Shown: in pieces, positions 1-9,915 of the stretch
Layout of the letters: the number at the start of each line of letters is the position of its first letter
Position numbering within the stretch: position 1 is the first letter of the stretch
Source: Bryoerythrophyllum caledonicum
Lineage: Eukaryota > Streptophyta > Bryopsida > Pottiales > Pottiaceae
Assembly (NCBI GenBank): GCA_963971425.1
Contig: OZ020515.1
Coordinates: forward strand, 37,462,371 to 37,526,370
Direction of reading: 5' to 3'
Length of the DNA stretch: 64,000 nt
The notes under the pieces: generated by a model
Databases searched by the model: none
The model's input: only the letters and a program-made list of their open reading frames with translations
Told to the model about the DNA's origin: nothing
Made by a program: the position numbers and the translations under genes

Positions 1-168
1 AATATTGAGTTTGCAATGTTGTGTACTGACTTCAATTAAAAAATGATTGTTGACGTCTTATATATGTCTTCTATATCTAAAATCTACTTATCAATTAGCT
101 AACTTGGTTATTGTTGCCTAAAAACCCCAAATTTCATAGTGCACAAATAAAAAATAAAAAAGATCAAT

Positions 169-811
169 CCCTAAAGGACCAAGTGTCATAAAATGGCAAT
201 TTGAAGATTCAATTAGGTTCATATGGTGTAAATTTCTAACATTCTTCTTTGAAATTTTTATTGTAGATACACATTACTAAAACCTCAGTGGGAAAACAAT
301 TTTTCCTAAATCCAACAATTATTGAAATTTTTTCAAGGTTTTAAATTTCAAACAAAGAGAGCAAGCACATTGGGCACCTCCTAAAACTTTTGCTAGGAAT
401 CTCTACTGAATGTGAGATTTTCAATACTAGCAATAATATTATTTCCTATCATACTGTCAAAAAAAATTCTTGTCTTTAGTGAAAAATAGCATATAAACCC
501 AAGTCAAACATTTTCAAACATTGTTACACATTGTCGGGCAAGGTACCAAAAATACTTCTTCCTTTCCACATAAAACTTAAAGGTCTTTATATTTTTTAGT
601 TTTTATTTTTTCCACAACAATATGTGGTGTAAACCTTCTTACTCACCATTTGGATTATCAATCTAAAACATATTAAGCTCACAAAAAATTAAAACGTGAA
701 TTGACAATTTTTGAACCTCCACTCCTTGCACATTTGTTTTGAATATGCTACATCCCTTCTCTATCTATAAAAATTGGTGAATAACAAACTAAAATCATGC
801 TTAATACTATG
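169..811. repeat. Left part of a TTAA-type MITE split by the 12.7-kb element
   Basis: The sequence starts TCCCTAAAGGACC after TCAA (165-168, a decayed TTAA) and is the reverse complement of the right two-thirds of the intact copy at 4797-5738. Shared blocks include the GGTACC-containing segment near 541 and the TATTAAGCTCAC region near 670. It breaks off at 811, exactly where the large element begins, and resumes at 13536. The two parts together come to about 940 bp, against 942 bp for the intact sibling. TTAA duplications with CCCTAAAGG-like ends resemble piggyBac-type non-autonomous elements; that assignment is inferred from ends alone. Confidence 0.8.
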
Positions 812-842
812 AACACGCAATTAAGCAATTATGCACTTGGCC
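812..842 (+). repeat. Left terminal inverted repeat of the 12.7-kb element
   Basis: A 31-bp terminus beginning AACACGCAATTAAGC and ending CACTTGGCC. It differs from the right terminus by one base (G instead of A near the inner end). A second motif, GTGCACTTGG, follows a few bases inside, and a similar AAGTGCACT lies just inside the right end, suggesting subterminal protein-binding sites. Confidence 0.88.
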
Positions 843-1382
843 ATATAAAAGTGCACTTGGGTACAACGGCGGCCATTGCGAACAAAAGCGGCAAAATTGC
901 AAAAAAAAAAAAAAAATCAATGAAAAAAAATGATTTCCAAAGAAAAAAAATTGAGCTTCTACAACAATATTACGTACAATCATGGTTGTTAATATTGGAA
1001 GCGGTTTTTTGGCATTTTCAACTAATTTTTGGTGGCCCCTCGTTAATACTAGATAAATCTGTATTTAATATAGTTTCACAATATTTCAAAGATAGATTTG
1101 AAGGATTGTAGTGTACAAACCGGCGTAATCACAGAAAAACATAGTTATGCAAAGGTTGGCAGTTGATTAAAAGATATTCTACGTAGTATATAATGCATAC
1201 AATGGTGGAAATTAAATATAGATTCTTCTACATCTGGACTTAGCACCAATAGTAAAATTACCTTTACTCTATAGGATTAATGACATAACGTCTTACATCA
1301 CCCTTAGAATATACTACTTTTACACATACACTATATATCAATTACCATACACAACTAGTATACTCTCATAAAGGCACACTAT

Positions 1383-3887
1383 CTACTCCACAGAATTTAG
1401 GGCTGCTTGCAAACGGTCGTCATCGATAGCTTCGGTTTGCATTGCAATATATTGTAGTATGTGAGCCTTTGCCGATTGAAGAATGCGAATCCTGCTTTCA
1501 ACTTGCACTCCAAATACATTGCGCTTTCTCCACCCGCTCGTCCCAGACATGGTTCTTTCCAGTGTGTCTACCCATGAAAAAATGCATGAATCTTTCTCTA
1601 CCCAACTATGGCTCTCCCCAGATGGCTCCCAGAATGAATCCATGCAATTTGCATACCGTTGTGCAGAAGACCCATGTCCATCAGCAACCCCCCTTTGGAT
1701 GATGGGCCAATACCAACAAACCTTAATCTTAAGTCTCCATCGGTTTTTTCCTTCCTCAATCACTTTCCCCACATAGAATGGTACACTGCCTTCTATCTCT
1801 GCTCGATCAACACTCAAGGCTACAAACTGTCCACAACGGATATCAGATTGTGGATTAAATGGTGGAAATGGGTCGTGATTACCTTCATACATTGTTCCTT
1901 CTTGGGCACGTTCATCAACATAGTTGCGCTCTGTGTGTTGTGCCCTACGCACTGCTTGATTAGAGGGTCTTCCTCTACGAGGACCAAAGTATCCTCGAGC
2001 CTCGGCATTTGGAAGCATCGCCACTACCTGCTCTACAACATCTATCTCGCGATTTTCTTCACTTGCACCATCCATTACATCCAAAGATGCGCTCCCTGTA
2101 GGTCCGGTGTTGGAGAAATCTGAAGGCCAAAACGGTGAGGAACGATGCTCATTGCTACGGTCTTTGTGTGGAAATTGAGCTAAATAGAGTTTCAATCTTT
2201 CAGCCTCTACTTTTGCCTCACGATTCTTGTCCTCATGCTGCAACCTTTGGATGCACCTTTCTTTACATACAATGAAGTCATCCAACGCCTTCAACTCCCG
2301 TTCGTCCGCTCCAAATACTTCCGCAAACGCTGGTCGTTCATCCCTACTTGGCAACGACCTCAAAATTTTTGTCCCTGCCTCCGGTCCCCATGGATCCTTG
2401 CAATAATGCTTGTGTTGTACTCGAACCTCACGAGTCCCTTCTCGATTGTCCACATAGAATCGCATGTGGTGCGGAAATGTTATGCCCACCAATGAATCCT
2501 GACCTGTCAGTAAGTGAGGAGTTATGAACAATTTCCAATCCCATACATTCTCTAGCAGCCGGGCGCTAACAAATGCCTCCGTAGGGGATGTTCCTCGTTC
2601 TATAAGACTCATCATTTCCTTCAACGAATCCACGTCCGACCTCTTCAACGTATTTGATATACAACTGAAGCGTTGATCAATATCTTCGTGTGTATGGCCC
2701 ACTATAAGAAAAAATAGTTCCACTTCCTGAAAAAACCCCAATCCCACCAATGTAGCACATAGAGCAAACATATAAATGTTTTTGTTCTCACGCGTGCAGT
2801 TATCGGCCTGAATCCGCAATGTTGGTGGCAAAAAGCCCCTCCTCCGCAGCACATCTCCTATCACGTACAACAATGTACTCACGACTTGGTTGCTATCGTG
2901 TTTGTGGTGAGCCCCGAACCACACATCGCAATATAAACCAATCCCATGTACAAGAGCACCACACAGATGGGTCTTCACAAACCGGTGTTCAATATTCTTC
3001 ACAGTCTGACGCATCCTCGGTACCATGGTCGTGTTTTGGTCCATGCCATCCACTATGATGCACATGTACAACTCAGGGCTAATATAACACGACCTCTTGA
3101 ATATCCAATAATGCCTACGTTCTTCCATCTGGTTGCGTAGATGCAACATAAACAACTTTTTTATCTTTATCCTTGCATCCGCATTGGTGGTTCCCTCCAT
3201 GGCACATTTATACTCCCAACAATGATAACACTTTGAGAATCTCGAGAATGGAGGTACCTGAACGTGGGGATACTTGATGCGCCACATCCTCCGGAACGAA
3301 CTCATAGAAATGGTTTCTCTATTACAAATTCTCTTGACCTCCTCGTTCACGTAATTGAATACATCAAATTTGGCTGTATTCATAGGAAGGAGAATGAGAG
3401 GCACCACTTCGTTGTCACTCTTACGGCGAATACAACGATGAGGTTGAGGACAACCAGCTTCATCGACAAACGATTTAAAGCAAGCCTCTGCTGCAGACAT
3501 TCTAGTACTCTCTCTTATCGGATCTGAAAGGGTATTGCCGTGAATCGATGTCACTCTTCCATATATTAGACAATCCTTCTTCAATTGCTTAAAACGCCTC
3601 TGTGAATATCCAACCCCAAGAGCGTAGCAAGCATTGGAAACTTCTTTCCCATCTAACTTTGTTACAAACTTGTCTTGACGAGTTCCTTCCGTCCTTGTGT
3701 AAAAAGAAACCAGCATCTGTCTCATCCACATACTTCGAACTGAAAACTCATTACCCCATGCAATATATCGCATGTCCAATAGATACCTTGCTGGAACGTC
3801 TCTCAAACAATTGCGTTTGTATCCTCCTTGTGCCATTGCAATTTGTACGCTTCTAAGCGATACCTTAGATGGTGCAGCTTCTGTCAA
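1383..3887 (-). CDS. DUF7869-family protein, candidate DDE-like transposase
   Basis: About 834 codons without a stop. From established knowledge, the central block (residues ~270-420) matches DUF7869, a family scattered through plants, algae, oomycetes and invertebrates and often repeat-associated. Visible motifs are IIVDGMDQ (Asp280), a KHDSN box near 330, QADNCTRENKN (Asp362) and VGHTHEDIDQ (His398-Asp402). Their order and spacing resemble an RNase-H-fold recombinase, which is an inference. A CX2CX4C cluster (Cys220, 223, 228) may bind zinc. The C-terminal ~250 residues are lower-complexity with basic patches. The frame at 3887 opens with TTG; the first ATG is at 3836. Upstream, the same frame continues past a single TAA into 3921-4574, so the native protein is probably ~1,060 residues. 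It is the main candidate for moving the surrounding element. Confidence 0.8.
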   Translation of the reverse strand: MTEAAPSKVSLRSVQIAMAQGGYKRNCLRDVPARYLLDMRYIAWGNEFSVRSMWMRQMLVSFYTRTEGTRQDKFVTKLDGKEVSNACYALGVGYSQRRFKQLKKDCLIYGRVTSIHGNTLSDPIRESTRMSAAEACFKSFVDEAGCPQPHRCIRRKSDNEVVPLILLPMNTAKFDVFNYVNEEVKRICNRETISMSSFRRMWRIKYPHVQVPPFSRFSKCYHCWEYKCAMEGTTNADARIKIKKLFMLHLRNQMEERRHYWIFKRSCYISPELYMCIIVDGMDQNTTMVPRMRQTVKNIEHRFVKTHLCGALVHGIGLYCDVWFGAHHKHDSNQVVSTLLYVIGDVLRRRGFLPPTLRIQADNCTRENKNIYMFALCATLVGLGFFQEVELFFLIVGHTHEDIDQRFSCISNTLKRSDVDSLKEMMSLIERGTSPTEAFVSARLLENVWDWKLFITPHLLTGQDSLVGITFPHHMRFYVDNREGTREVRVQHKHYCKDPWGPEAGTKILRSLPSRDERPAFAEVFGADERELKALDDFIVCKERCIQRLQHEDKNREAKVEAERLKLYLAQFPHKDRSNEHRSSPFWPSDFSNTGPTGSASLDVMDGASEENREIDVVEQVVAMLPNAEARGYFGPRRGRPSNQAVRRAQHTERNYVDERAQEGTMYEGNHDPFPPFNPQSDIRCGQFVALSVDRAEIEGSVPFYVGKVIEEGKNRWRLKIKVCWYWPIIQRGVADGHGSSAQRYANCMDSFWEPSGESHSWVEKDSCIFSWVDTLERTMSGTSGWRKRNVFGVQVESRIRILQSAKAHILQYIAMQTEAIDDDRLQAALNSVE

Positions 3888-3920
3888 TGATGGCTCCCTT
3901 AAATCTCTCCTTCTCCTATT

Positions 3921-4574
3921 TTACATAGAATATCGACGACGTGCTGGTCTAACATAAGCAAATCCATCTACATGGGGCAAATCTCGGATATTTGAGGGAG
4001 TAGATTGGGAAAACGGCGAATTTTCATCTATGGCGTTTGAAGCATGACTACTGCGTCGAGACCTCTGGGTGGATCCTGGTGTGTTGATGAACTCAGGAAA
4101 ATCAAATTCTGGGGCCATCACTTGTGTAGGCGCTATCTGTGATCCAATGTCACCATGGACACCTGTGATATCAGGTTCTACAGCCACTACACGTAGCAAA
4201 GATTGATGCCAACGAATGATCAAGCCCACACACATGCTAAGGCGTTCTCCTACAATCTCTCCGGTCCAATACAATGCATCATCTACCCTAGTGATACGCA
4301 CCGCCACCTCGAATGGGAACAACTTTGACCCATTCAATTCCATGCCACTTTTGAATGCATGCTCCCTCGTTGCTAAGCCCACCACATCTCCTCTTTCTGA
4401 AAGAAATTCTACTGTTTTTTCCAATTCTGATGTTGTGATCCCAACAGATCTTTGTTGAATTTGCCTTGCACGTACTGCTCGTACTAATCGGGCCCCCACA
4501 GAGCTATTAGAAGGCATATTGATCCTTTCGATGTGTGGCCGCATCAAAGGAGTTTCAATCGTGCGGCTCTCCAT
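3921..4574 (-). CDS. N-terminal part of the DUF7869 gene or short companion ORF
   Basis: 217 codons in the same frame as the DUF7869 block, separated from it by one TAA (3921-3923) and 11 sense codons. No domain was recognised. The first ~130 residues look folded, with many Arg residues and a hydrophobic stretch around 110-125; the last ~60 are Ser/Pro/Arg-rich. The ATG at 4574 lies four bases after a good 3' splice site (polypyrimidine then GAACAG), so the message probably has an upstream exon. Either this is a separate small protein read from a two-cistron message, or it is the true N-terminus and the TAA is an inactivating mutation. The shared frame and the open codons on both sides favour the second reading. 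Confidence 0.6.
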   Translation of the reverse strand: MESRTIETPLMRPHIERINMPSNSSVGARLVRAVRARQIQQRSVGITTSELEKTVEFLSERGDVVGLATREHAFKSGMELNGSKLFPFEVAVRITRVDDALYWTGEIVGERLSMCVGLIIRWHQSLLRVVAVEPDITGVHGDIGSQIAPTQVMAPEFDFPEFINTPGSTQRSRRSSHASNAIDENSPFSQSTPSNIRDLPHVDGFAYVRPARRRYSM

Positions 4575-4796
4575 TATAACTGTTCAAAAAATAGGAACAT
4601 TATGGCTGCACATTAGTCAAAATACATGTATTAATTGTTAACCTTTAAAGCACCATTCATCTGATAAAAGATATGTTTCTAAACACATATTTACAGTTCA
4701 AAATATGATGATGATATTGGACCTTTTGATAAAACAACTTTGAAATAAAAAAATTAAGAATTTGTAGAGCATGAACTCCTTGCACGGAGTCTTTAA

Positions 4797-5738
4797 CCCT
4801 GAAGATACAATGACAGTTTTACACCAAAAACACTTCAAAATTGTTGGATTCCATCGCAATGAACAAAAAAGGAAACAAAAACTTTTATCTCTACTTTTGA
4901 CCGTAGGATCTCAATTAAGACTTATTCAATAACATACTCAAAAACTTTCATAAACTTTGACCGCACGGATTGAAAAATTATAGTGTTTGAAGTCAAGCAA
5001 ATGGTTCATTTTGTTCCCTGCATGGAGTGGATCAGCAGACTTTGACTTTACTTGGTGTCAATATTTTGCACTATACAAGGTCTAAATCCATAACCATCTT
5101 GTTAAGCATGGTGTTAGTTCCTTGTACACCAATTTTCAGAGGTAGAGAATGGGTGTAGCATATTCAAAACAACTATGCAAGGAGTGGAAGTTTGGAAGTT
5201 GTTAATTCACAGTGTAATTTTTTGTGAACTTAATATGTTTTAGATTGATAATCAAAATCGTCAATAAGAACATTTACACCACATAATGTTGTGGAAAAAT
5301 AAAAAGTGAAATATAAAAAGATATCACGGTTTTAATTGGAAAACAAGAAGTTTTTTTGGTACCTTGCTCAACACCGAGTGAGAATGTGTGAAATGTTTGA
5401 CATGGGTTGGTATGCTATTTTTCGCTAAAAACAAGAACTTATTTTGACAACATGAAGGGAAATTGTATTACTTGCAAGTACTGAAAATCTCACATTCAAC
5501 AAAGTGTCCTAGCAAAAGTTTTTGGACGTGCTCGACTTGTCTGCTCTCCCCATTTTAAATTCAAAACCCTAAATTGTTTTGATCAAATGTCCAATTTAGG
5601 AAAAAATGATTTTCCCACTAAAGTCTTCGTAATGCCTTTCTATAGAAAATATTTCAAAGAGAAATGGTGGAAATTGACACCATAGGAACTTGACCGAACT
5701 TTCAAAAAGCCCATTTTGGACACTTGATCCTTTAGGGG
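4797..5738. repeat. Intact TTAA-flanked MITE (942 bp)
   Basis: The sequence runs from CCCTGAAGATAC to CCTTTAGGGG and is bounded by perfect TTAA on both sides (4793-4796 and 5739-5742). It shares internal modules with copies at 169-811, 7800-8915, 13536-13831 and 25684-26573, including a segment around a CCGCACGGATTGAAA core. No coding capacity is visible. It lies in what is probably the 5' intron of the DUF7869 gene, so it entered the large element after that element formed or travelled with it. Confidence 0.82.
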
Positions 5739-6057
5739 TTAAATATGCTACACCTCTTTTGCATCCCTGAACATTGGTGTAAATGGAACTTATATCATTT
5801 CTGACATGATAACGAATCTAGATCATGTGTGATGCGATTTTTAGAATCCAAGTGAATTGAAACAAAGGGAATCCACTGAACTTAGGGAAGAAAATGAACC
5901 ATGTTGTCTACTTGCTATTACCGATACCATTGGAACTTATTACAATCGCTAAAAAAAAAAAGGTTTGTACATCCACATAAAGGTTATTCTACAAACAATA
6001 TAGTATAGAAGATCAATCAACATTCAATCTTAAACTTGTATAAAAATAAAAGTTTAC

Positions 6058-6169
6058 CTCAAGATACGTTGCAGGTGTTAGCGGTATACGCACTGATGCT
6101 TGATGGTGTTCGACATTTAATCATCATTCCGTTGTTGTTGAACATGTTTTTTAACCCTTCCCACTTTAC
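6058..6169 (-). other. Possible upstream exon of the DUF7869 gene
   Basis: On the minus strand a TGCAG acceptor precedes 6169 and a GAG/GTAAAC donor follows 6058, giving a 112-nt exon candidate. One frame is open for most of its length but ends in TGA just before the donor, so it could be untranslated leader. Splicing to the acceptor next to 4574 would remove the MITE at 4797-5738 as intron. This is a prediction from splice-site appearance only. Confidence 0.3.
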
Positions 6170-7143
6170 CTGCACCACATGCACAAAATTTATATGGTAA
6201 ACTATGCGATAAAACCTCCTAAGTATCATCGTATTACATATACCCCAAAATTTTAATATAATATGTAAAAAGTTTAAACATAAAGAGGAACAAAGCAAAA
6301 GGACCAGAGTTCAGAAGTCAAACTTTGACTCGTAAACTTGAGGCACAAGGTTCCAACATAGATATAAGGTTTCTATGCAAATTTGGAGGTCATTTCTCTT
6401 CCCAGTTTCTAAGGTGAGCTCTCTTGCATTCGAAACCTTAAGGCCATGTGCATTTTTACTCCATTCACTAATTTCTGTCAACTTTGTGTATTGTGTAGAT
6501 TGAAGGAAATTTGCACATCGAGGAGACTTTAGCAAATTTGGTAAGCTTCTAACTTTGTTTCAATTCTGCATAGAGGGAACTCAGGGATAGGTACATGATG
6601 ATTGAAGTTCAGTCAGAGTTACTATAGAGTTAGGTGAATACCAATATCAGAATACACAAATGAGGACACCAACTTCAGTATGTACACAATTGCAAAGTTG
6701 AATGAATACACATATAGCAGTCAACAACTAGTAAGTTCAACCTTCGTTCAACTGAAATAATTACACCAACACCACACAAATTGAAGTCAATGTGAAGTTA
6801 GTAATATGGCACTAAATCCTCAGTACGGCACATCACCGCACAACCTGAAACCCTAGCCGCCACACCTAGGCACCCAAACCCTAGCCGCCTCACCCAAAAC
6901 CTAGCTGCCGCAACTAAACCCTAGCCGCCACAACTAAACGTGAGCCGCCACAGCCAAAGGTCCCATGGAGTTCGCGCGACACCTCATGGAATAACCGTGG
7001 ACTGGAGGTGTGCGTGCGCACACCCCCAACTGCTGCTGCTCCTGCACCCATCCAAAAAACGTCCCGCCGCTGCGCCGCGATTCAAATCCATCCTCGGGGT
7101 GCGGCGCAAGCTTGGCTGGCCAAACGCGGCGCGGCGCGGGCAC

Positions 7144-7343
7144 NNNNNNNNNNNNNNNNNNNNNNNNNNNNNNNNNNNNNNNNNNNNNNNNNNNNNNNNN
7201 NNNNNNNNNNNNNNNNNNNNNNNNNNNNNNNNNNNNNNNNNNNNNNNNNNNNNNNNNNNNNNNNNNNNNNNNNNNNNNNNNNNNNNNNNNNNNNNNNNNN
7301 NNNNNNNNNNNNNNNNNNNNNNNNNNNNNNNNNNNNNNNNNNN
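7144..7343. other. Assembly gap of 200 N
   Basis: Exactly 200 unknown bases, probably a placeholder of arbitrary length. The flanks are CpG-rich and palindromic on the left and CT-repeat-like on the right, which fits failure to assemble through difficult sequence. Reading frames drawn across it are not meaningful. Confidence 0.98.
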
Positions 7344-7572
7344 CTCAATCACTCACAATCTCTCTCACCTCTCAATCACTCAATCTCTCACCACCTTCCA
7401 AACTTCTCTCCTTCTCTCTCCCAAACCCTAGTCGCCCAACTACTTCTCTCCGTCACAACTCCCCTCCATTCCTCTCCCTCACATCTCTACTCTCGTCACC
7501 CTCACAAGCCCTTCTCTCAAACCCTCCTCCAAACCCTCTCTAACACTCACAGCCTCCCTCAAACTACTGCCC

Positions 7573-7594
7573 GGGGTGTGCGCGCGCACACCCC
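7573..7594. repeat. 22-bp perfect palindrome with alternating CG core
   Basis: GGGGTGTGCGCGCGCACACC plus CC reads identically on both strands. A related hairpin (GGTGTGCG, TG, CGCACACC) lies on the other side of the gap near 7007-7024. The alternating purine-pyrimidine core could adopt Z-form or extrude as a cruciform. Confidence 0.75.
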
Positions 7595-7799
7595 CCTCGT
7601 AGGACAACCCAACCTTGCAAAGGATTGATATCCTCCATTGCAAAGGATTGATACTCACATTTCCAAAACCCTAATATCAAACCCTAATTGATACCCGCAT
7701 TAGATACCTCGGTTGATAACTTGGAAATGGTACCTATGAACTCATACCCTGGTGGTGATACCCTCGCTATTGATACCCAATGTACCTTGGTCCATAAAT

Positions 7800-8915
7800 G
7801 ATGTTGAGAACATGTCAACCAAAAATCGTTTAAAATGCTTGTTTTTAGTGCATTTAGCAAGGAAGACAAAATATAGTTTTTTTGGTAGTTTTAACCGTAG
7901 GATCTTAATCCTTACCTATTAAATAATATGCTCTAAAAATTTCATAAATTTTCACCGCACGGATTGAAAGATTATAATGTTTGAAGTAGTGAAAAGGCTC
8001 ATTTTCTTCACTGCGTTTTCTGGATCAGCAGACTTTGACTTCAATTGGTGTCACATTTTTGCACTATAAGTGGTCTCAAATTAATTACCATAATGTTAAG
8101 CATGATGTTACTTTGCTGTATTCCAATTTTTAGAGTTAGAAAAGGGGTGTAGCATATTCAAAAAAATTGTGCAATGAGTTGGGGTTCAAAAATTCTCAAT
8201 TCACGTTATGTTTTTTTGTGAACTTGATATCGTTTGAAATGAGAATCCAAATGGTCAATACGAAGGTTTACATCACACAATGCCGTAGGAAAAATCAAAA
8301 GTGAATCATACAAAGATCTTAAAGTTTTATGTGGAAAGGTATAAGTTTTTTGGTACTCTCCTAGAAAATGTGTGACAATGATTGAAAATAATTGACTTGG
8401 ACTAATATGCTATTTCACCAAAGAACTAACAACATGCTTAACACAATGGTATTGGATTTAGATCTTGTGTAGTTTATAAGTTTTTAGAGGTAGACAAGGG
8501 GTGTAGCATAAAAAAATAAAATTGTGCAATGAGTGGAGGTTCAAAAATTCTCAATTCACGTTATGGTTTTTTGTGAACTTGATATCGTTTAAAATGAGAA
8601 TCCAAATGGTCAATGAGAAGTCTTACATCGCATAATGTTGTAGGCAAAATCAAAAGTGAATCATACGAAGTTCTCAAAGTTTTTTGTGGAAAGGTAGAAG
8701 TTTTCTGGTACTCTCCCCGAAAATGTGTGACAATGATTGAAAATAATTGACTTGGACTAATATGCTATTTCACCAAAGAAGTAACAACATGCTTAACACG
8801 ATGGTATTGGATTTAGATCTTGTGTAGTGCAAAAGTTTTTAGAGGTAGACAAAGGGTGTTGCATGTTCAAAAATATTGTGCAATGAGTGGTGGTTCAAAA
8901 ATTCTTATTCCATAC
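7800..8915. repeat. MITE-derived segment with ~355-bp tandem duplication
   Basis: The first part matches the inner portion of the TTAA MITE family (CCGCACGGATTGAAA module near 7955). From 8127 a ~355-bp unit is repeated: starts at 8127, 8481 and 8836, each with TTTTTAGAG followed by a GGTGTAGCAT-like motif (the third reads GGTGTTGCAT); the third copy is partial. It ends just before the acceptor and start codon of the plus-strand module, so it probably lies in that gene's 5' intron. The left terminus was not found. Confidence 0.7.
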
Positions 8916-8967
8916 TAATAGTGACTATCGTTTTGTAATGATATACAGGTTTTTTGAGTGTTGCGTT

Positions 8968-9900
8968 ATGGCACCACCAAATATTGATAGAATCTGGGAG
9001 AGCCACGGTTGGTGGATTGCAGAAGTGGATGGGTCGAGCACCTTCTTATGGGTGACGGATTATCCCTTTGAGTTGGGGAAGCGTAAATCGGCATTGGGAA
9101 AGAGTTTTGGCAAAATCCAAGCTATCACTCTTCGACGTGATGATATGGTATACGTTACATGCGCAGTGGGTCCAGGTCAATCGGAGGTGAAGACTTCTCT
9201 TTCGAAGAAGTTGTTTTTGGCACCTGTCCCTTTGAATCTTCTTCAAAATCCAGGTCAGGTGAAATTCCTCAAATCCTTGCAGACATTTTGGTTGAACATC
9301 TCTCTTGCGGTACGTACTGTTAGACACAACAACGTCTTAGCCTGTTTAGCGTTATCACCGGAGATGGTGCTGAAGGCTAAGAAGATTATGGAGGAACATA
9401 TTAGATATGAAGCATTTCGGGAGAGAGACCCATCACATGCGACAACTCAAGCCCCACCAGCGGAACCAGAAGAAACAGAAGTTTATCGAATTCTTGCTGA
9501 GCCGTTGCAACTGGATTGGCGACCACTGGAGGGGGGGAGAGGAAGTGGAGGCCAACATCCCACCACATCTTCTGAGGTACAGACATTACCGAATCCTCCA
9601 TTAACAAGTAGACGTCCTACGAAGAGGCCACGGCGTGTTGACAGTGATGTAGCTTCTGGTTCAAGAGAAGGCCCATCAAGTTTGGATCCAAGTGGGAGGA
9701 GGTTGATTGGGAGAAGTGCAAGATCGGGTGGCAGGATTCCTAGGTCGGGGCTCAGGACGTCTGATGGTCATCGTACAGCCCCTACATCTACACCGGGAGA
9801 TTTAGCTGATTTGTCAGCCATGGCGCCAGAGGAAGAAGATTTTCACAACCTTCCAGATAGTATACCAGAGGATTTTGAAGACAATGCGGAGATACCTTAG
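8968..9900 (+). CDS. Unknown protein, first segment of plus-strand cargo
   Basis: About 310 codons from the ATG at 8968, chosen because a TATACAG acceptor lies 20 bases upstream and the preceding bases belong to the MITE repeat. Residues 1-150 look like a compact domain beginning with a WESHGWWIAEVDG-type segment. From ~165 the protein is Pro/Ser/Arg/Glu-rich, with a basic cluster (RRPTKRPRR) that looks like a nuclear localisation signal and an acidic end. No family was recognised. It stops at a single TAG, and the same frame continues at 9901 as the next segment. A nuclear DNA-associated role is only an inference from the basic motif and the element context. Confidence 0.6.
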   Translation: MAPPNIDRIWESHGWWIAEVDGSSTFLWVTDYPFELGKRKSALGKSFGKIQAITLRRDDMVYVTCAVGPGQSEVKTSLSKKLFLAPVPLNLLQNPGQVKFLKSLQTFWLNISLAVRTVRHNNVLACLALSPEMVLKAKKIMEEHIRYEAFRERDPSHATTQAPPAEPEETEVYRILAEPLQLDWRPLEGGRGSGGQHPTTSSEVQTLPNPPLTSRRPTKRPRRVDSDVASGSREGPSSLDPSGRRLIGRSARSGGRIPRSGLRTSDGHRTAPTSTPGDLADLSAMAPEEEDFHNLPDSIPEDFEDNAEIP

Positions 9901-9915
9901 GATCTTCCAACTCCA

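Larger units (their letters stand above)
6800..7640. promoter_or_regulatory. Central leader/promoter-like zone of the 12.7-kb element
   Basis: Between the two divergent modules the base composition changes. There are repeated AAACCCTAGCCGCC-like units (6840-6940), a CpG-rich block (6960-7143), a 200-N gap (7144-7343) and a CT-rich leader-like tract with AAACCCTAG (7344-7560). Such motifs are typical of plant transcription start regions and 5' leaders. Both modules also have a 3' splice site just upstream of their first ATG. A shared bidirectional promoter is therefore likely, though the gap hides part of it. Confidence 0.4.

Noticed and set aside
797-1111. Plus-strand 104-codon frame at the left end of the large element
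   Set aside because: It starts in the MITE, crosses the terminal repeat and a poly-A tract, and encodes Lys/Asn-rich low-complexity sequence.
6840-6940. Telomere-like CCCTAAA array
   Set aside because: The AAACCCTAG units are irregular and interspersed with GCCGCC; this looks like a leader with telo-box motifs, not an interstitial telomere.
6934-7628. Several frames running through the N gap
   Set aside because: The residues across 7144-7343 are unknown and the flanks are CpG-rich or CT-rich leader-like sequence; no frame has protein-like content on both sides.
8887-8967. Upstream extension of the first plus-strand cargo segment from a GTG
   Set aside because: These bases belong to the MITE tandem repeat and precede a splice acceptor; initiation at 8968 is more credible in a eukaryote.
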